The notes: a model not told the origin generated them from the letters alone. DNA of 31,827 nucleotides from an uncultured Eggerthella sp. (GCA_900548955.1 URMQ01000006.1:1-31827), one strand, 5' to 3'. Counted from the stretch's first letter, positions 8,984-16,550 are shown. A program made the numbers and translations.

Positions 8984-9009
8984 TTGGCAATTCTATGAGT
9001 TATGGGAAT

Positions 9010-9046
9010 AAAAAAGCAGGTTAACCGATTTACCGATTGACCTGCT
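9010..9046 (-). terminator. Rho-independent terminator of tRNA-fMet
   Basis: On the minus strand AGCAGGT and ACCTGCT form a stem around an inner partly paired segment, directly followed by six T residues (9015 down to 9010). It begins nine bases after the tRNA CCA end. Confidence 0.8.
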
Positions 9047-9054
9047 GAAACATT

Positions 9055-9131
9055 TGGTCGCGGGGGCTGGATTTGAACCAACGACCTCCGGGTTATGAGC
9101 CCGGCGAGCTACCAGACTGCTCCACCCCGCA
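9055..9131 (-). tRNA. Initiator tRNA-fMet (anticodon CAU)
   Basis: The 77-nt minus-strand gene folds into a standard cloverleaf. The acceptor stem is GCGGGG paired with CCCCGC. The anticodon loop CTCATAA sits on a stem with the run of three G-C pairs typical of initiator tRNAs, and the T arm is GTTGG/CCAGC around TTCAAAT. The CCA end is encoded. Positions 1 and 72 are U and G, a weak pair, which fits the rule that initiator tRNAs lack a strong 1-72 pair; C1-A72 or C1-U72 is more common. The sequence closely parallels bacterial fMet tRNA throughout. Confidence 0.97.
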
Positions 9132-9162
9132 CTATCTGGTTGCGCCCTAAGCGCAATAATTT

Positions 9163-9190
9163 ATTCTATATATCTGAGCATTTAACGCAA
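9163..9190 (-). promoter_or_regulatory. Promoter of tRNA-fMet
   Basis: On the minus strand TTGCGT (9190-9185) and TAGAAT (9168-9163) are separated by 16 bp and lie about 30-60 bp before the tRNA. This is a good sigma-70-type match for a stable-RNA gene. Confidence 0.6.
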
Positions 9191-9220
9191 TAGTAACAAG
9201 TGCTTATTCATAAAGTGCAC

Positions 9221-9300
9221 ATATTTTGGCACTTTACACCTTTTTACACTGTTTTATACCGTTTTGCACCATCTTCCACTCTTTTACATGTTTCAGCTTG
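9221..9300. repeat. Eight degenerate 10-bp units with T-tracts in helical phase
   Basis: The sequence divides exactly into decamers: ATATTTTGGC, ACTTTACACC, TTTTTACACT, GTTTTATACC, GTTTTGCACC, ATCTTCCACT, CTTTTACATG, TTTCAGCTTG. The consensus is NTTTTACACC. T-tracts recur every 10 bp, one helical turn, so the DNA should be intrinsically bent. It lies directly upstream of the tRNA-fMet promoter, so it may be an activating upstream element. No gene is visible in 9191-9425. Confidence 0.65.
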
Positions 9301-9425
9301 CACTATTGCGTTCTTCTTTTACTCGTACACTTCTTAGTGTCTAAGCCTCAAGAACATGCTTTCTTGCCTGCCGAAAAGCATGCTCCCATACACTTTCTTA
9401 CCTCGACACAAAACAATGCCTAAAC

Positions 9426-9453
9426 ATAAAAGAGGCACGCCGTAGCGTGCCTC
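9426..9453 (-). terminator. Terminator after the CoA-transferase gene
   Basis: On the minus strand GAGGCACGC and GCGTGCCTC form a perfect 9-bp stem with a TACG loop, followed by TTTTAT. It lies about 50 bp beyond the stop of the CoA-transferase gene. Confidence 0.88.
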
Positions 9454-9504
9454 GAAAGTTGCAACAGAATTGCTTCTATTTTGCGTCCTGTTTGCTAGAC
9501 CTAA

Positions 9505-10821
9505 TTAGTTCTCCCAAGTGCACGGAGCTTCGCCAGCTTCCTGACGCTGAGACTTAAAGATGGTGTCAGGAATAGGTTCACCGTGATAGATGCCTACGCC
9601 GCCTTCTTTTTCGATCTTATAAATCTCTTCGTCGGTGTAGCCGTACTTCTTCATGATTTCCTCGGTGTGATAGCCAACAGGCTTAGCAAGGATAACAGGA
9701 GGATCGCCAGCAGAACCGAAGCGGAGAGGGGTCATTGGCAGAGCATGCTTGCCATACTCGTCATATTCAACATAACGAAGAGCGTCGTTTACGTAAGCTT
9801 CTTCGTCGCGAAGGATGTCAGGGAAGCGGAACAACTTCTGAGCAGGTACCTGATGAATGCGGAACTGCTCCATCCAGTAATCGAATGGCTGCTTAGCAAA
9901 TGCCTCTTCAAGCCAACCGATAACTTCCTTGTTCTTACCAGAAGCCTTCAAGTGGGTGAGGTCCTTGGTGTCAATGTTGTCGATCTGGTCTTCGCGACCG
10001 AAGATCTTCATCATCATTTCATAGTACTTATCGTACTGAGGCATGCAGATGTAAATCCACTTGTCGTCAGAAGTACGATAGGTATTGTTGAAAGGATTTG
10101 GAACGTTGGTACGAGACTTAGGATAGTCAGCACCGAACTGCTGAGCACAAATACCAATGTCAGATGCAAAGATTGCAGCAGCATAGAGGTTGGTTACAAC
10201 CTTTTCGCCCTTACCGGTACGGGTACGGTTGAACAAAGCTGCGCAAATACCGCCAGCCAACATGCAAGCAGCGTTGTTGTCGCCGAATGCCTGAGGAGCG
10301 ATAGCAGGAGACTGGCCCTTTTCACGGAAAACGTTAGCTACACCACCACGAGCTGCCCAGCATACTGCGTCGTATCCAGGGGAGTCCTTTTCAGGACCAT
10401 ATTCACCATAACCACGCATCTGAGCCCAAATAAGCGTTGGGAACTCTTCGTGAATGGTTTCATAGTCAAGACCGAGCTTCTTCAAAGCCTTGTCACGCAG
10501 GTTAACAACAAAAACGTCAGCGTCTGCAAGAAGCTTCTTCATGAACTTCATGCCGTCTTCGTTCTTGAGGTTGATAGCTACCAAGTCCTTGTTGGTGTTG
10601 TTAAGGTCGAAGGTAGGATCTTCGAAATCGTTCTTTTCGCAACCAAAGCCAGGACCCTGGGTACGCTGAGCATCGCCATGAAGAGGTTCGGTCTTGATGA
10701 CGGTTGCACCCATTTCAGAAAGGCAGCGTACTGCAGCAGGAGCTGCTACCCATTCGCAAAGCTCTACGACTTTAACGCCTGCGAGAGGGCCGAAGCCATT
10801 GAGTTTATCTGTAGTGGACAT
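9505..10821 (-). CDS. Family III (CaiB/BaiF-type) CoA-transferase
   Basis: 438 residues, the usual length for family III CoA-transferases. The N-terminal GPLAGVKVVELCEWVAAP and the segment GATVIKTEP match the family's first Rossmann-like half. SPGYDAVCWAARGG places the probable catalytic aspartate near residue 151. These cytosolic enzymes move CoA between carboxylic acids; close relatives act on carnitine/crotonobetaine, bile acids or aryl-lactate/aryl-acrylate. The substrate cannot be fixed here. A strong GGAAGGAGA ribosome site precedes the ATG, and a terminator follows the gene. It is transcribed away from the hydrogenase operon, and a long regulatory gap lies between. Fermentative reduction of an acyl-CoA coupled to hydrogen turnover is a reasonable but unproven link. 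Confidence 0.93.
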   Translation of the reverse strand: MSTTDKLNGFGPLAGVKVVELCEWVAAPAAVRCLSEMGATVIKTEPLHGDAQRTQGPGFGCEKNDFEDPTFDLNNTNKDLVAINLKNEDGMKFMKKLLADADVFVVNLRDKALKKLGLDYETIHEEFPTLIWAQMRGYGEYGPEKDSPGYDAVCWAARGGVANVFREKGQSPAIAPQAFGDNNAACMLAGGICAALFNRTRTGKGEKVVTNLYAAAIFASDIGICAQQFGADYPKSRTNVPNPFNNTYRTSDDKWIYICMPQYDKYYEMMMKIFGREDQIDNIDTKDLTHLKASGKNKEVIGWLEEAFAKQPFDYWMEQFRIHQVPAQKLFRFPDILRDEEAYVNDALRYVEYDEYGKHALPMTPLRFGSAGDPPVILAKPVGYHTEEIMKKYGYTDEEIYKIEKEGGVGIYHGEPIPDTIFKSQRQEAGEAPCTWEN

Positions 10822-10834
10822 ACAGACTTTCTCC

Positions 10835-10857
10835 TTCCATTGTTATTAACGATGGAA
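10835..10857. promoter_or_regulatory. Near-perfect 23-bp palindrome overlapping the CoA-transferase ribosome-site region
   Basis: The arms TTCCATTGTTA and TAACGATGGAA match at 10 of 11 positions around one central base. The edge abuts the GGAAGGAGA ribosome site, so bound protein or the RNA hairpin could block translation or elongation. No similar site was noticed elsewhere in the window. Confidence 0.5.
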
Positions 10858-11457
10858 CCCGCTCTGCGTTGCAGCGAAAAGCGTTTTGCTTACCTGTGGT
10901 GCAGTCGGGCTATTTTCATCACCTTTCTAGTATGGCTATCACAAAGCTCTGTGGGGATGGTCAGTAATTCGGGTTTGTCTATTTTTTTGAGAAAATTACA
11001 TTTTTTTCTGACTAGAAGTACAAAATTCGTGAATATTTTGGGACATTTCCTATTTTTTGCCCACCGCCTACCCCCAAAATTCATCCGTTGACCCATACCA
11101 CATTTTGAACGTGTTCTAATTTCGTTTTAGTTCTGGGGATTTTCGGAGATTCTCGTACTTTTTTGCCTTGCCTAGAGCCTCCTGATTCTTTCTGAAGCTC
11201 CCTGAGCCATTTTGAAGTTTTAAAGACTCGCTTCTGTCGTCAGCTTTTGCCGCCAGCTTATGCTGTCATCGCGCGCTTCGCGCGTTTCTCGTATTTCTGT
11301 TATTTCCACTTGGTATATATTTCAATGCCTTATCAATCTATTTCTCGGCGTAATGCGTACCACTTGCCTGAAATTTCAATCCGTCCGCCCGAGAAGATCT
11401 CTCATGAATATTTTTCAACAGAATCAATAAAGCCCCTGGTAATTTGCATATTTTGAT
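10858..11457. other. Long divergent intergenic region with spaced A/T tracts
   Basis: About 600 bp with no gene I can support. A lysine/arginine-rich minus-strand frame at 10890-11096 and a plus frame at 11247-11456 have no ribosome site or recognisable features. T- or A-tracts centred near 10985, 11004, 11025, 11037 and 11055 occur at roughly one- or two-turn spacing, so the DNA may be curved. A short GCGCGC/GCGCG inverted repeat lies near 11270-11285. Confidence 0.4.
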
Positions 11458-11486
11458 TTGTCTATCAGAGTGTTTCGTTTTATACA
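11458..11486 (+). promoter_or_regulatory. Probable promoter of the hydrogenase operon
   Basis: TTGTCT (11458-11463) and TATACA (11481-11486) are separated by 17 bp. This would give a leader of about 110 nt before the first gene. The leader holds a direct repeat (TTTTCGCGTATGC, TTTTCGTATGC) near 11510-11535 and ends in AGGAGG. Confidence 0.55.
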
Positions 11487-11601
11487 ATTAAGGGCAGGCT
11501 TTTCGCGTATGCGGTTTTCGTATGCACACAGATAAGCCCCTTTTGTAGCACTGAGCCCAAGTGATAGCTACAACTTGTCGTTCACATGTTAGGAGGATTG
11601 G

Positions 11602-13440
11602 ATGAGCAAACTATCCGTGGCACCCGTCGCTCACGACGATGCCTTGCAAAAAGCTTACATGCAAGAGTTCGCTCGCCGTATTGAAGCAACACCCCCTGGA
11701 ATGTGCCCCGTTGCTATGCAGCTGTCTTTATTACAAGCAAGCGGTTGTCAAACGTGCGGAAAGTGCACTCCATGCCGTGAAGGTATTCCCCAACTTGAAG
11801 GAATGCTTGAAGCAGTGCTTGCTTTTGAAGGCACACCCGACTTGCTAAAAAATATGCATAAGAAGGCAACGGTTATTCGCGATACTGCCGATTGCGCTAT
11901 TGGCTGGCATGCAGCCGATGTATTCCTGAAAGGTATGGATACCTTTGCTGCTGAATACGAAAGCCATGTAACCAACTACACCTGCCAGGAAGGCGTAACA
12001 CAAACCGTTCCTTGCGAAACCATGTGTCCTGCTCATGTAAATGTTCCAGCCTACATCGCTCTTGTAGGCGAAGGCGACTACGCTGGCGCAATCAACATGA
12101 TTCGCAAAGACAACCCCTTCCCTACCGCATGTGCTTTCGTTTGCGAACATCCTTGCGAAGATCGTTGTCGTCGCACCTTGCTTGATGCGCCAATCAACAT
12201 TCGTGGCATCAAGAAGTTTGCGGTAGACAACATGCCTGCTGACAAGGTTCAAACCCCTAAGCCAGCAGAACCCACGGGCAAAAAGATTGCCATTATTGGT
12301 GGCGGCCCCTCCGGTTTAACGTGCGCATACTTTAGTGCACTGATGGGACACGAAGTTCACGTTTTTGAACGCCGCAAGCATCTTGGTGGCATGATGCGCT
12401 ATGGCATTCCTGCCTACCGCTTCCCTCGCGAACGTTTGGAAGAAGACATTCGCGCCATTCTTTCCGCTGGAAACATTACCGTTCATTATGAAAGCGACAT
12501 TGATACCAAGACCATGGCACAAATCTCCAAAGACTACGATGCGTGCTATGTGGCTATTGGCGCTCAAGGTGGCAAAGTTTTGCGCATGGAAAGCTCTGAT
12601 GCTGAAGGCGTAATGAGCGCGGTTGATTTGCTTACCGAAATTGGCGAAAACAACTACCCCGACTTCACGGGTAAAAAGGTAGTCGTTATTGGCGGCGGTA
12701 ACGTTGCCATGGACTGCGCTCGCACCAGTGTTCGTGCTGGCGCAGAAAGCGTAACGGTTGCCTATCGTCGTCGTATTGAAGACATGACCGCTCTGCATGC
12801 TGAAATTGATTCAGCTATGCAAGAAGGCGTGGAGATGTGCGTTCTTCAAGCACCTGACCATATTGAAGTAAAAGATGGTCACTGCACCGCACTTTATACT
12901 CAGCCTCAAATGATTGGTCCTGTTAAGGGTGGCCGTCCTACCCCGCAGAAGGCAAACAAACCACTGCACCGCATTGAGGCAGACATTATTCTTATCGCGG
13001 TTGGTCAGTCCATTGAATCTGCTCCATTCGAACAATTCGGCATGGAAGCTGATCGTACCTACTTCCAGGCAGACGAATACCTGAAATCTCTTCATGGCCC
13101 CGACAATGTATTTGTTGGCGGCGACTGCCAAGTTGGTCCTAAGACCGTTATTGTTGCCATTGGTGCAGGCAAAGTTGCTGCGCGCAATATCGATGATTAC
13201 CTGGGCTTTGATCATAAACTGGATTGCGGAGCAACCGCTCCAGCCCCCAAGCCCAACAACCGCGTTGCTTGCGGTCGTGTAAACATCGTTGAACGTCCCG
13301 CCTACGAGCGTAAGCATGACTTCGACGCTGTTGAAGTTGAAATGAGCCTTGAAGAAGCCCAGCAAGAATGCGGCCGCTGCTTGCGCTGCGATCATTATGG
13401 CTGCGGCGTAATGGAAGGAGGCCGAGTCCAATATGTATAA
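11602..13440 (+). CDS. NuoF-FeS/GltD-type FAD-NAD(P)H oxidoreductase partner of the hydrogenase
   Basis: 612 residues, probably cytosolic. Residues about 48-105 match the NuoF C-terminal 4Fe-4S domain (CGKCTPCREG with a later Cys in CAIG). A GltD-type two-cluster domain (CETMCPAHVNVPAYI, then CEHPCEDRC) follows at about 135-195. An FAD site, IIGGGPSG, lies near 230 and an NAD(P) site, VIGGGNVAMD, near 355. The AYRRR after the second site suggests NADPH by analogy with GltD and NfnB. The C-terminus has CGRCLRCDHYGC. The NADH/FMN half of NuoF is absent. An AGGAGG site precedes the ATG. The gene overlaps hydA by 8 bp, so the two products are very likely one complex passing electrons between NAD(P)H and H2. 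The cofactor and any bifurcation are not established. Confidence 0.88.
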   Translation: MSKLSVAPVAHDDALQKAYMQEFARRIEATPPGMCPVAMQLSLLQASGCQTCGKCTPCREGIPQLEGMLEAVLAFEGTPDLLKNMHKKATVIRDTADCAIGWHAADVFLKGMDTFAAEYESHVTNYTCQEGVTQTVPCETMCPAHVNVPAYIALVGEGDYAGAINMIRKDNPFPTACAFVCEHPCEDRCRRTLLDAPINIRGIKKFAVDNMPADKVQTPKPAEPTGKKIAIIGGGPSGLTCAYFSALMGHEVHVFERRKHLGGMMRYGIPAYRFPRERLEEDIRAILSAGNITVHYESDIDTKTMAQISKDYDACYVAIGAQGGKVLRMESSDAEGVMSAVDLLTEIGENNYPDFTGKKVVVIGGGNVAMDCARTSVRAGAESVTVAYRRRIEDMTALHAEIDSAMQEGVEMCVLQAPDHIEVKDGHCTALYTQPQMIGPVKGGRPTPQKANKPLHRIEADIILIAVGQSIESAPFEQFGMEADRTYFQADEYLKSLHGPDNVFVGGDCQVGPKTVIVAIGAGKVAARNIDDYLGFDHKLDCGATAPAPKPNNRVACGRVNIVERPAYERKHDFDAVEVEMSLEEAQQECGRCLRCDHYGCGVMEGGRVQYV

Positions 13441-15154
13441 CGTAACCATCGACGGCAAAGCCGTATCAGTAAAAGAAGGCTCCAGCATTTTGGACGCTGC
13501 ACAGGCTGCAGGTGTTTCCATTCCGACGTTGTGCTGGATGAAAGATTTAAACGAAATTGGTTCTTGCCGCATTTGCGTCGTAGAAACCGAAGGTGATGAC
13601 GCATTGAGCGCTGCCTGTAATACACCCGTTCGTGACGGCATGAATATCCGCACGAATTCACCTCGCGTTATTGCAGCACGTCGCGAAAACATGCGCACCA
13701 TTCTTGAAGGACATCGCAGCGAATGCACCACGTGCGAACGTACGGGCACCTGCGCTTTGCAGCGCACTGCCGCCGAACTGAATGTAGGCGAACTCGATTT
13801 CGACCCTGTATTTGATTTCGAGCCCTGGGATGAAGACTTCCCTCTGCAGCGCGACGAAAGTAAATGTATCCGTTGCGGTCGCTGTGTAGCAGAGTGCGCC
13901 AAAGTTCAGCACTGCAACGTATGGGACTTCAAGGGTCCTTCCTCATTCCGCGGTATTACCGTACGCGGCAATAAAGACATCACCGAAGCAGGTTGCGCTT
14001 TGTGTGGTCAGTGCATTACTCACTGCCCAACTGGCGCTCTTACCGCACGCAATGACATTCCTAAGGTGCTAGACGCTCTGGCAGATCCTGAAACTATGAC
14101 CGTTATTCAATTCGCGCCTGCTATCCGCAGCGCCTGGGGCGAAGTAATGGGTCTCACCCATGAAGAAGCAACACCTGGTCGCATGGCTGCTGCTGCTAAA
14201 TCCTTAGGGTTCGATCGTGTATTCGACACCGACTTCGCTGCCGACCTTACCATCATGGAAGAAGGCAACGAATTTATTGAGTGGTATACCTCTGGCAAGA
14301 AGCGCCCCATGTTTACTTCTTGCTGCCCTGGCTGGGTTCGCTTCGCAAAGCTCCACTATCCACAGTTCGTAGAGCAGCTTTCCACCAGTAAGTCTCCTCA
14401 CCAGATGATGGGCGCAGTCGTTAAGAATACCCTAAAAGAACCTATGGAGGCTGCAGGTAAGAGAAACATGTTTGTTGTTTCTGTAATGCCTTGCGTTGCT
14501 AAGAAATATGAGTGCGGCGTTCCTCAGCTTTCTACCGAAGCAGGCCCTGACGTAGACGCTGTTCTTACCACGCGCGAATTCAATAATATGCTGCGTATGT
14601 TCAACGTAAACTGCGCCGACCTGGAAGAAACTGCATTCGACAATCCTTTAGGCTTGTCTACAGGTGCTGGCACCATCTTTGGTCGCACAGGCGGCGTTAT
14701 GGAAGCTGCACTGCGCTCCGCTGCCTTCATCTTGACGGGCAAGAACCCCGACTTTGCCACCTGCGACACCACCGAAGCAACGCCTGAGCGTCCTTGGACC
14801 GACAAGACCTTAGAAATCGCAGATCTTACTATCAAGATTGCCGTAGCAAGTGGCCTTGAAAATACCTCAAAGCTTCTTGACGCTCTTGAAGCAGGCGAAG
14901 CTGATTACGACTTCGTTGAAATCATGGCATGCCCTGGCGGCTGCGTTGGTGGCGGCGGACAGCCTATTGAATTCAACGTAGAAATGGCAGCTGAACGCGC
15001 TAAGGTTCTGAATCGCCTTGATTCGAACGATACCTTGCGCTTCTCCCATGAAAATCCTGACATCCAAAAGCTCTACGCCGACTGGATTGGCAAGCCGCTT
15101 TCTGAAACTGCAGAAGAATGGCTCCACACCGAACAGATTGAGTGGGACATTTAA
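13433..15154 (+). CDS. hydA: [FeFe]-hydrogenase catalytic subunit HydA
   Basis: 573 residues with the full modular layout. A plant-type 2Fe-2S domain (C34, C45, C48, C62) is followed by a His-ligated 4Fe-4S cluster (H94, C98, C101, C107). Two ferredoxin-type clusters come next (first at C145-C155, second around 190-202), then the H-cluster domain with TSCCPGW, MPCVAKKYE and MACPGGCVGGGGQP, and a small-subunit tail. The Cys before the cluster ligand in TSCCPGW and the Glu in EEGNEFIEW, both used for proton transfer in clostridial enzymes, are present. It should therefore be an active, oxygen-sensitive, cytosolic enzyme. The ATG lies inside the end of the preceding gene, with GGAAGGAGG upstream. 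The direction of catalysis is not shown by sequence. Confidence 0.97.
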   Translation: MYNVTIDGKAVSVKEGSSILDAAQAAGVSIPTLCWMKDLNEIGSCRICVVETEGDDALSAACNTPVRDGMNIRTNSPRVIAARRENMRTILEGHRSECTTCERTGTCALQRTAAELNVGELDFDPVFDFEPWDEDFPLQRDESKCIRCGRCVAECAKVQHCNVWDFKGPSSFRGITVRGNKDITEAGCALCGQCITHCPTGALTARNDIPKVLDALADPETMTVIQFAPAIRSAWGEVMGLTHEEATPGRMAAAAKSLGFDRVFDTDFAADLTIMEEGNEFIEWYTSGKKRPMFTSCCPGWVRFAKLHYPQFVEQLSTSKSPHQMMGAVVKNTLKEPMEAAGKRNMFVVSVMPCVAKKYECGVPQLSTEAGPDVDAVLTTREFNNMLRMFNVNCADLEETAFDNPLGLSTGAGTIFGRTGGVMEAALRSAAFILTGKNPDFATCDTTEATPERPWTDKTLEIADLTIKIAVASGLENTSKLLDALEAGEADYDFVEIMACPGGCVGGGGQPIEFNVEMAAERAKVLNRLDSNDTLRFSHENPDIQKLYADWIGKPLSETAEEWLHTEQIEWDI

Positions 15155-15156
15155 AC

Positions 15157-15232
15157 GTTACCTGTTACAGCGGCGCAAAGCAACGGAACTGCTCGTTAGT
15201 TACCGCACGGTAACAATCATGAGATTGTTACC
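15157..15232 (+). promoter_or_regulatory. Mutually exclusive hairpins after hydA
   Basis: GGTAAC at 15209-15214 can pair with any of three GTTACC copies: 15157-15162, 15199-15204 or 15227-15232. The strongest alternatives are GTTACCG/CGGTAAC (15199-15214) and a perfect 10-bp stem GGTAACAATC/GATTGTTACC with an ATGA loop (15209-15232). The two cannot form together, which resembles an attenuation switch. No known riboswitch class is recognised. Confidence 0.45.
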
Positions 15233-15242
15233 TATTAGAAAT

Positions 15243-15277
15243 ACCGGTGGGATATCTTGCTTGGATATCTCGCCGGT
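15243..15277 (+). terminator. 14-bp stem-loop between hydA and hydE, possible partial terminator
   Basis: ACCGGTGGGATATC pairs with GATATCTCGCCGGT (two G-U pairs) around a 7-nt loop. The downstream TTAACTTTTAT is only moderately T-rich. It could end most hydA transcripts or protect their 3' ends while allowing some read-through into the maturase genes. Confidence 0.55.
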
Positions 15278-15288
15278 TAACTTTTATC

Positions 15289-15440
15289 CACAAAAGAACG
15301 TTGTTCGACACAAAGAAAAGAGCATTATCGGCTACAAAAGAGCCTCGGACAGAAGGTTTTCACCAAAGGGATTTACCAAAAGGACTTCGTCCAACACTAA
15401 AGAGATTCCCCCTAAAAAAGACTTTGTCCAGCGAAAAGAT
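15289..15440 (+). repeat. A-rich leader of hydE with about eight repeated AAAG elements
   Basis: Short (C/A)AAAG(A/G) elements end near 15296, 15315, 15340, 15368, 15382, 15402, 15420 and 15438, at roughly 14-28 nt spacing. Three are followed by similar small inverted segments (GAACGTTGTTC, GGACTTCGTCC, AGACTTTGTCC). No open frame here has coding features. It may be an RNA-protein landing array or simply a degenerate repeat. Confidence 0.4.
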
Positions 15441-15449
15441 ATGTAAGCA

Positions 15450-16550
15450 ATGAAACAAGAGCAAGAACATAACGAAACGCGTAATGAGCACATTTCGCAT
15501 GGCTCATTACTGGATCTTGCCCGAAAACTCACGCAAACCCATTCGCTTTCACTTGAAGAATACGAAGCGCTTATAGCGTTTTACGATAACGAAATTGCTG
15601 AATACTTAGCAAAAGAAGCGCGTCGTATTCGCGAAGATATATACGGTACCGACGTTTACATTCGCGGCCTTGTCGAAATCAGCAATTACTGCAAAAACGA
15701 CTGCCTGTATTGCGGCATTCGTAAAAGTAACACCACCTGCACGCGCTATCGATTAAGTCTCGACGAAATAATTGAATGCGCCAATGAAGGATATAAGCTG
15801 GGATTTAGAACCTTCGTTTTTCAAGGCGGCGAAGATCCTTGGTTTACCGACGATCGCTTGGTCGAACTGCTTCGAACCCTAAAAGCTGCACACCCCGATT
15901 GCGCTATCACGCTTTCACTGGGCGAGCGCAGTTACGAAAGCTATCAGCGCTTATTCGAAGCGGGTGCTGATCGTTATCTGCTTCGCCACGAAACGGTGTG
16001 TGAAAACCTTTACACAAAGCTTCATCCAGACACCATGCATCTCGAAGACCGCCTGCAGTGCTTAGAGGATCTTCGCTCCATTGGTTATGCCGTCGGGTGT
16101 GGCTTTATGGTAGGTGCGCCCTATCAAACAGCGTGCGATCTAGCGCATGACCTGAAATATATCGAGCACTTTAAACCCGAAATGTGTGGCATCGGGCCCT
16201 TCATTCCCCATCACGCCACACCGTTTTCTAATGCATCTGCTGGCAGCATTGAGCTTACTTGCTTCTTGCTGTCGCTTATTCGCATCATTCACCCGCCTGT
16301 GTTGCTTCCCGCAACCACCGCCCTAGGATCACTTGACCCTAAGGGGCGCATTAAGGGAATGCTTGCGGGTGCCAACGTAGTAATGCCCAACCTTTCGCCG
16401 TTAAACGTACGCGCGAACTATGAGTTGTATAACAATAAAGCCCATACTGGCACCGAGGCAGCAGAGCACCTAAACCTCCTTGGCGCCGAAATGCAAACGA
16501 TTGGCTATAACGTTGTAGTCGATCGCGGAGACCCGAAAGGAAGACAATAA
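15450..16550 (+). CDS. hydE: [FeFe]-hydrogenase maturase HydE (radical SAM)
   Basis: 366 residues. The radical-SAM cluster motif is C81-x3-C85-x2-C88 (CKNDCLYC), followed by the GGEDPW segment and a BATS-type C-terminal barrel (CGIGPFIPH, NVVMPNLSP). HydE acts in assembling the dithiolate-bridged diiron part of the H-cluster, together with HydG and HydF. The ATG at 15450 has no clear Shine-Dalgarno sequence, and an ATG-TAA start-stop pair lies 4 bp before it. hydG starts on the last base of the hydE stop (TAATG), so the two are tightly coupled. Confidence 0.96.
   Translation: MKQEQEHNETRNEHISHGSLLDLARKLTQTHSLSLEEYEALIAFYDNEIAEYLAKEARRIREDIYGTDVYIRGLVEISNYCKNDCLYCGIRKSNTTCTRYRLSLDEIIECANEGYKLGFRTFVFQGGEDPWFTDDRLVELLRTLKAAHPDCAITLSLGERSYESYQRLFEAGADRYLLRHETVCENLYTKLHPDTMHLEDRLQCLEDLRSIGYAVGCGFMVGAPYQTACDLAHDLKYIEHFKPEMCGIGPFIPHHATPFSNASAGSIELTCFLLSLIRIIHPPVLLPATTALGSLDPKGRIKGMLAGANVVMPNLSPLNVRANYELYNNKAHTGTEAAEHLNLLGAEMQTIGYNVVVDRGDPKGRQ

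Larger units (their letters stand above)
8340..9009. other. Gene-poor boundary region between defence operon and tRNA
   Basis: About 670 bp in which I find no convincing gene. Short open frames at 8409-8646 and 8700-8942 lack ribosome sites and recognisable sequence. The stretch contains a strong hairpin at 8771-8802 and an 11-bp tandem duplication at 8962-8983. Base composition falls from the G+C-rich defence operon to the more A+T-rich remainder across it, as expected for an island edge. Confidence 0.5.

Noticed and set aside
9505..10821. Carnitine pathway CoA-transferase (CaiB) paired with the crotonase as CaiD
   Set aside because: The two genes are 19 kb apart, the crotonase lacks hydratase glutamates, and no carnitine transporter or dehydrogenase gene is present.
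9583..11091. 502-aa plus-strand open frame
   Set aside because: It is the antisense shadow of the CoA-transferase gene, which has clear family motifs and a strong ribosome site on the minus strand.
12811..13902. 363-aa minus-strand frame
   Set aside because: Antisense to the flavoprotein and hydA genes; no family features.
15289..15440. CRISPR array
   Set aside because: The repeated elements are only about 5-8 bp and degenerate, spacing is irregular, and no cas gene is present.
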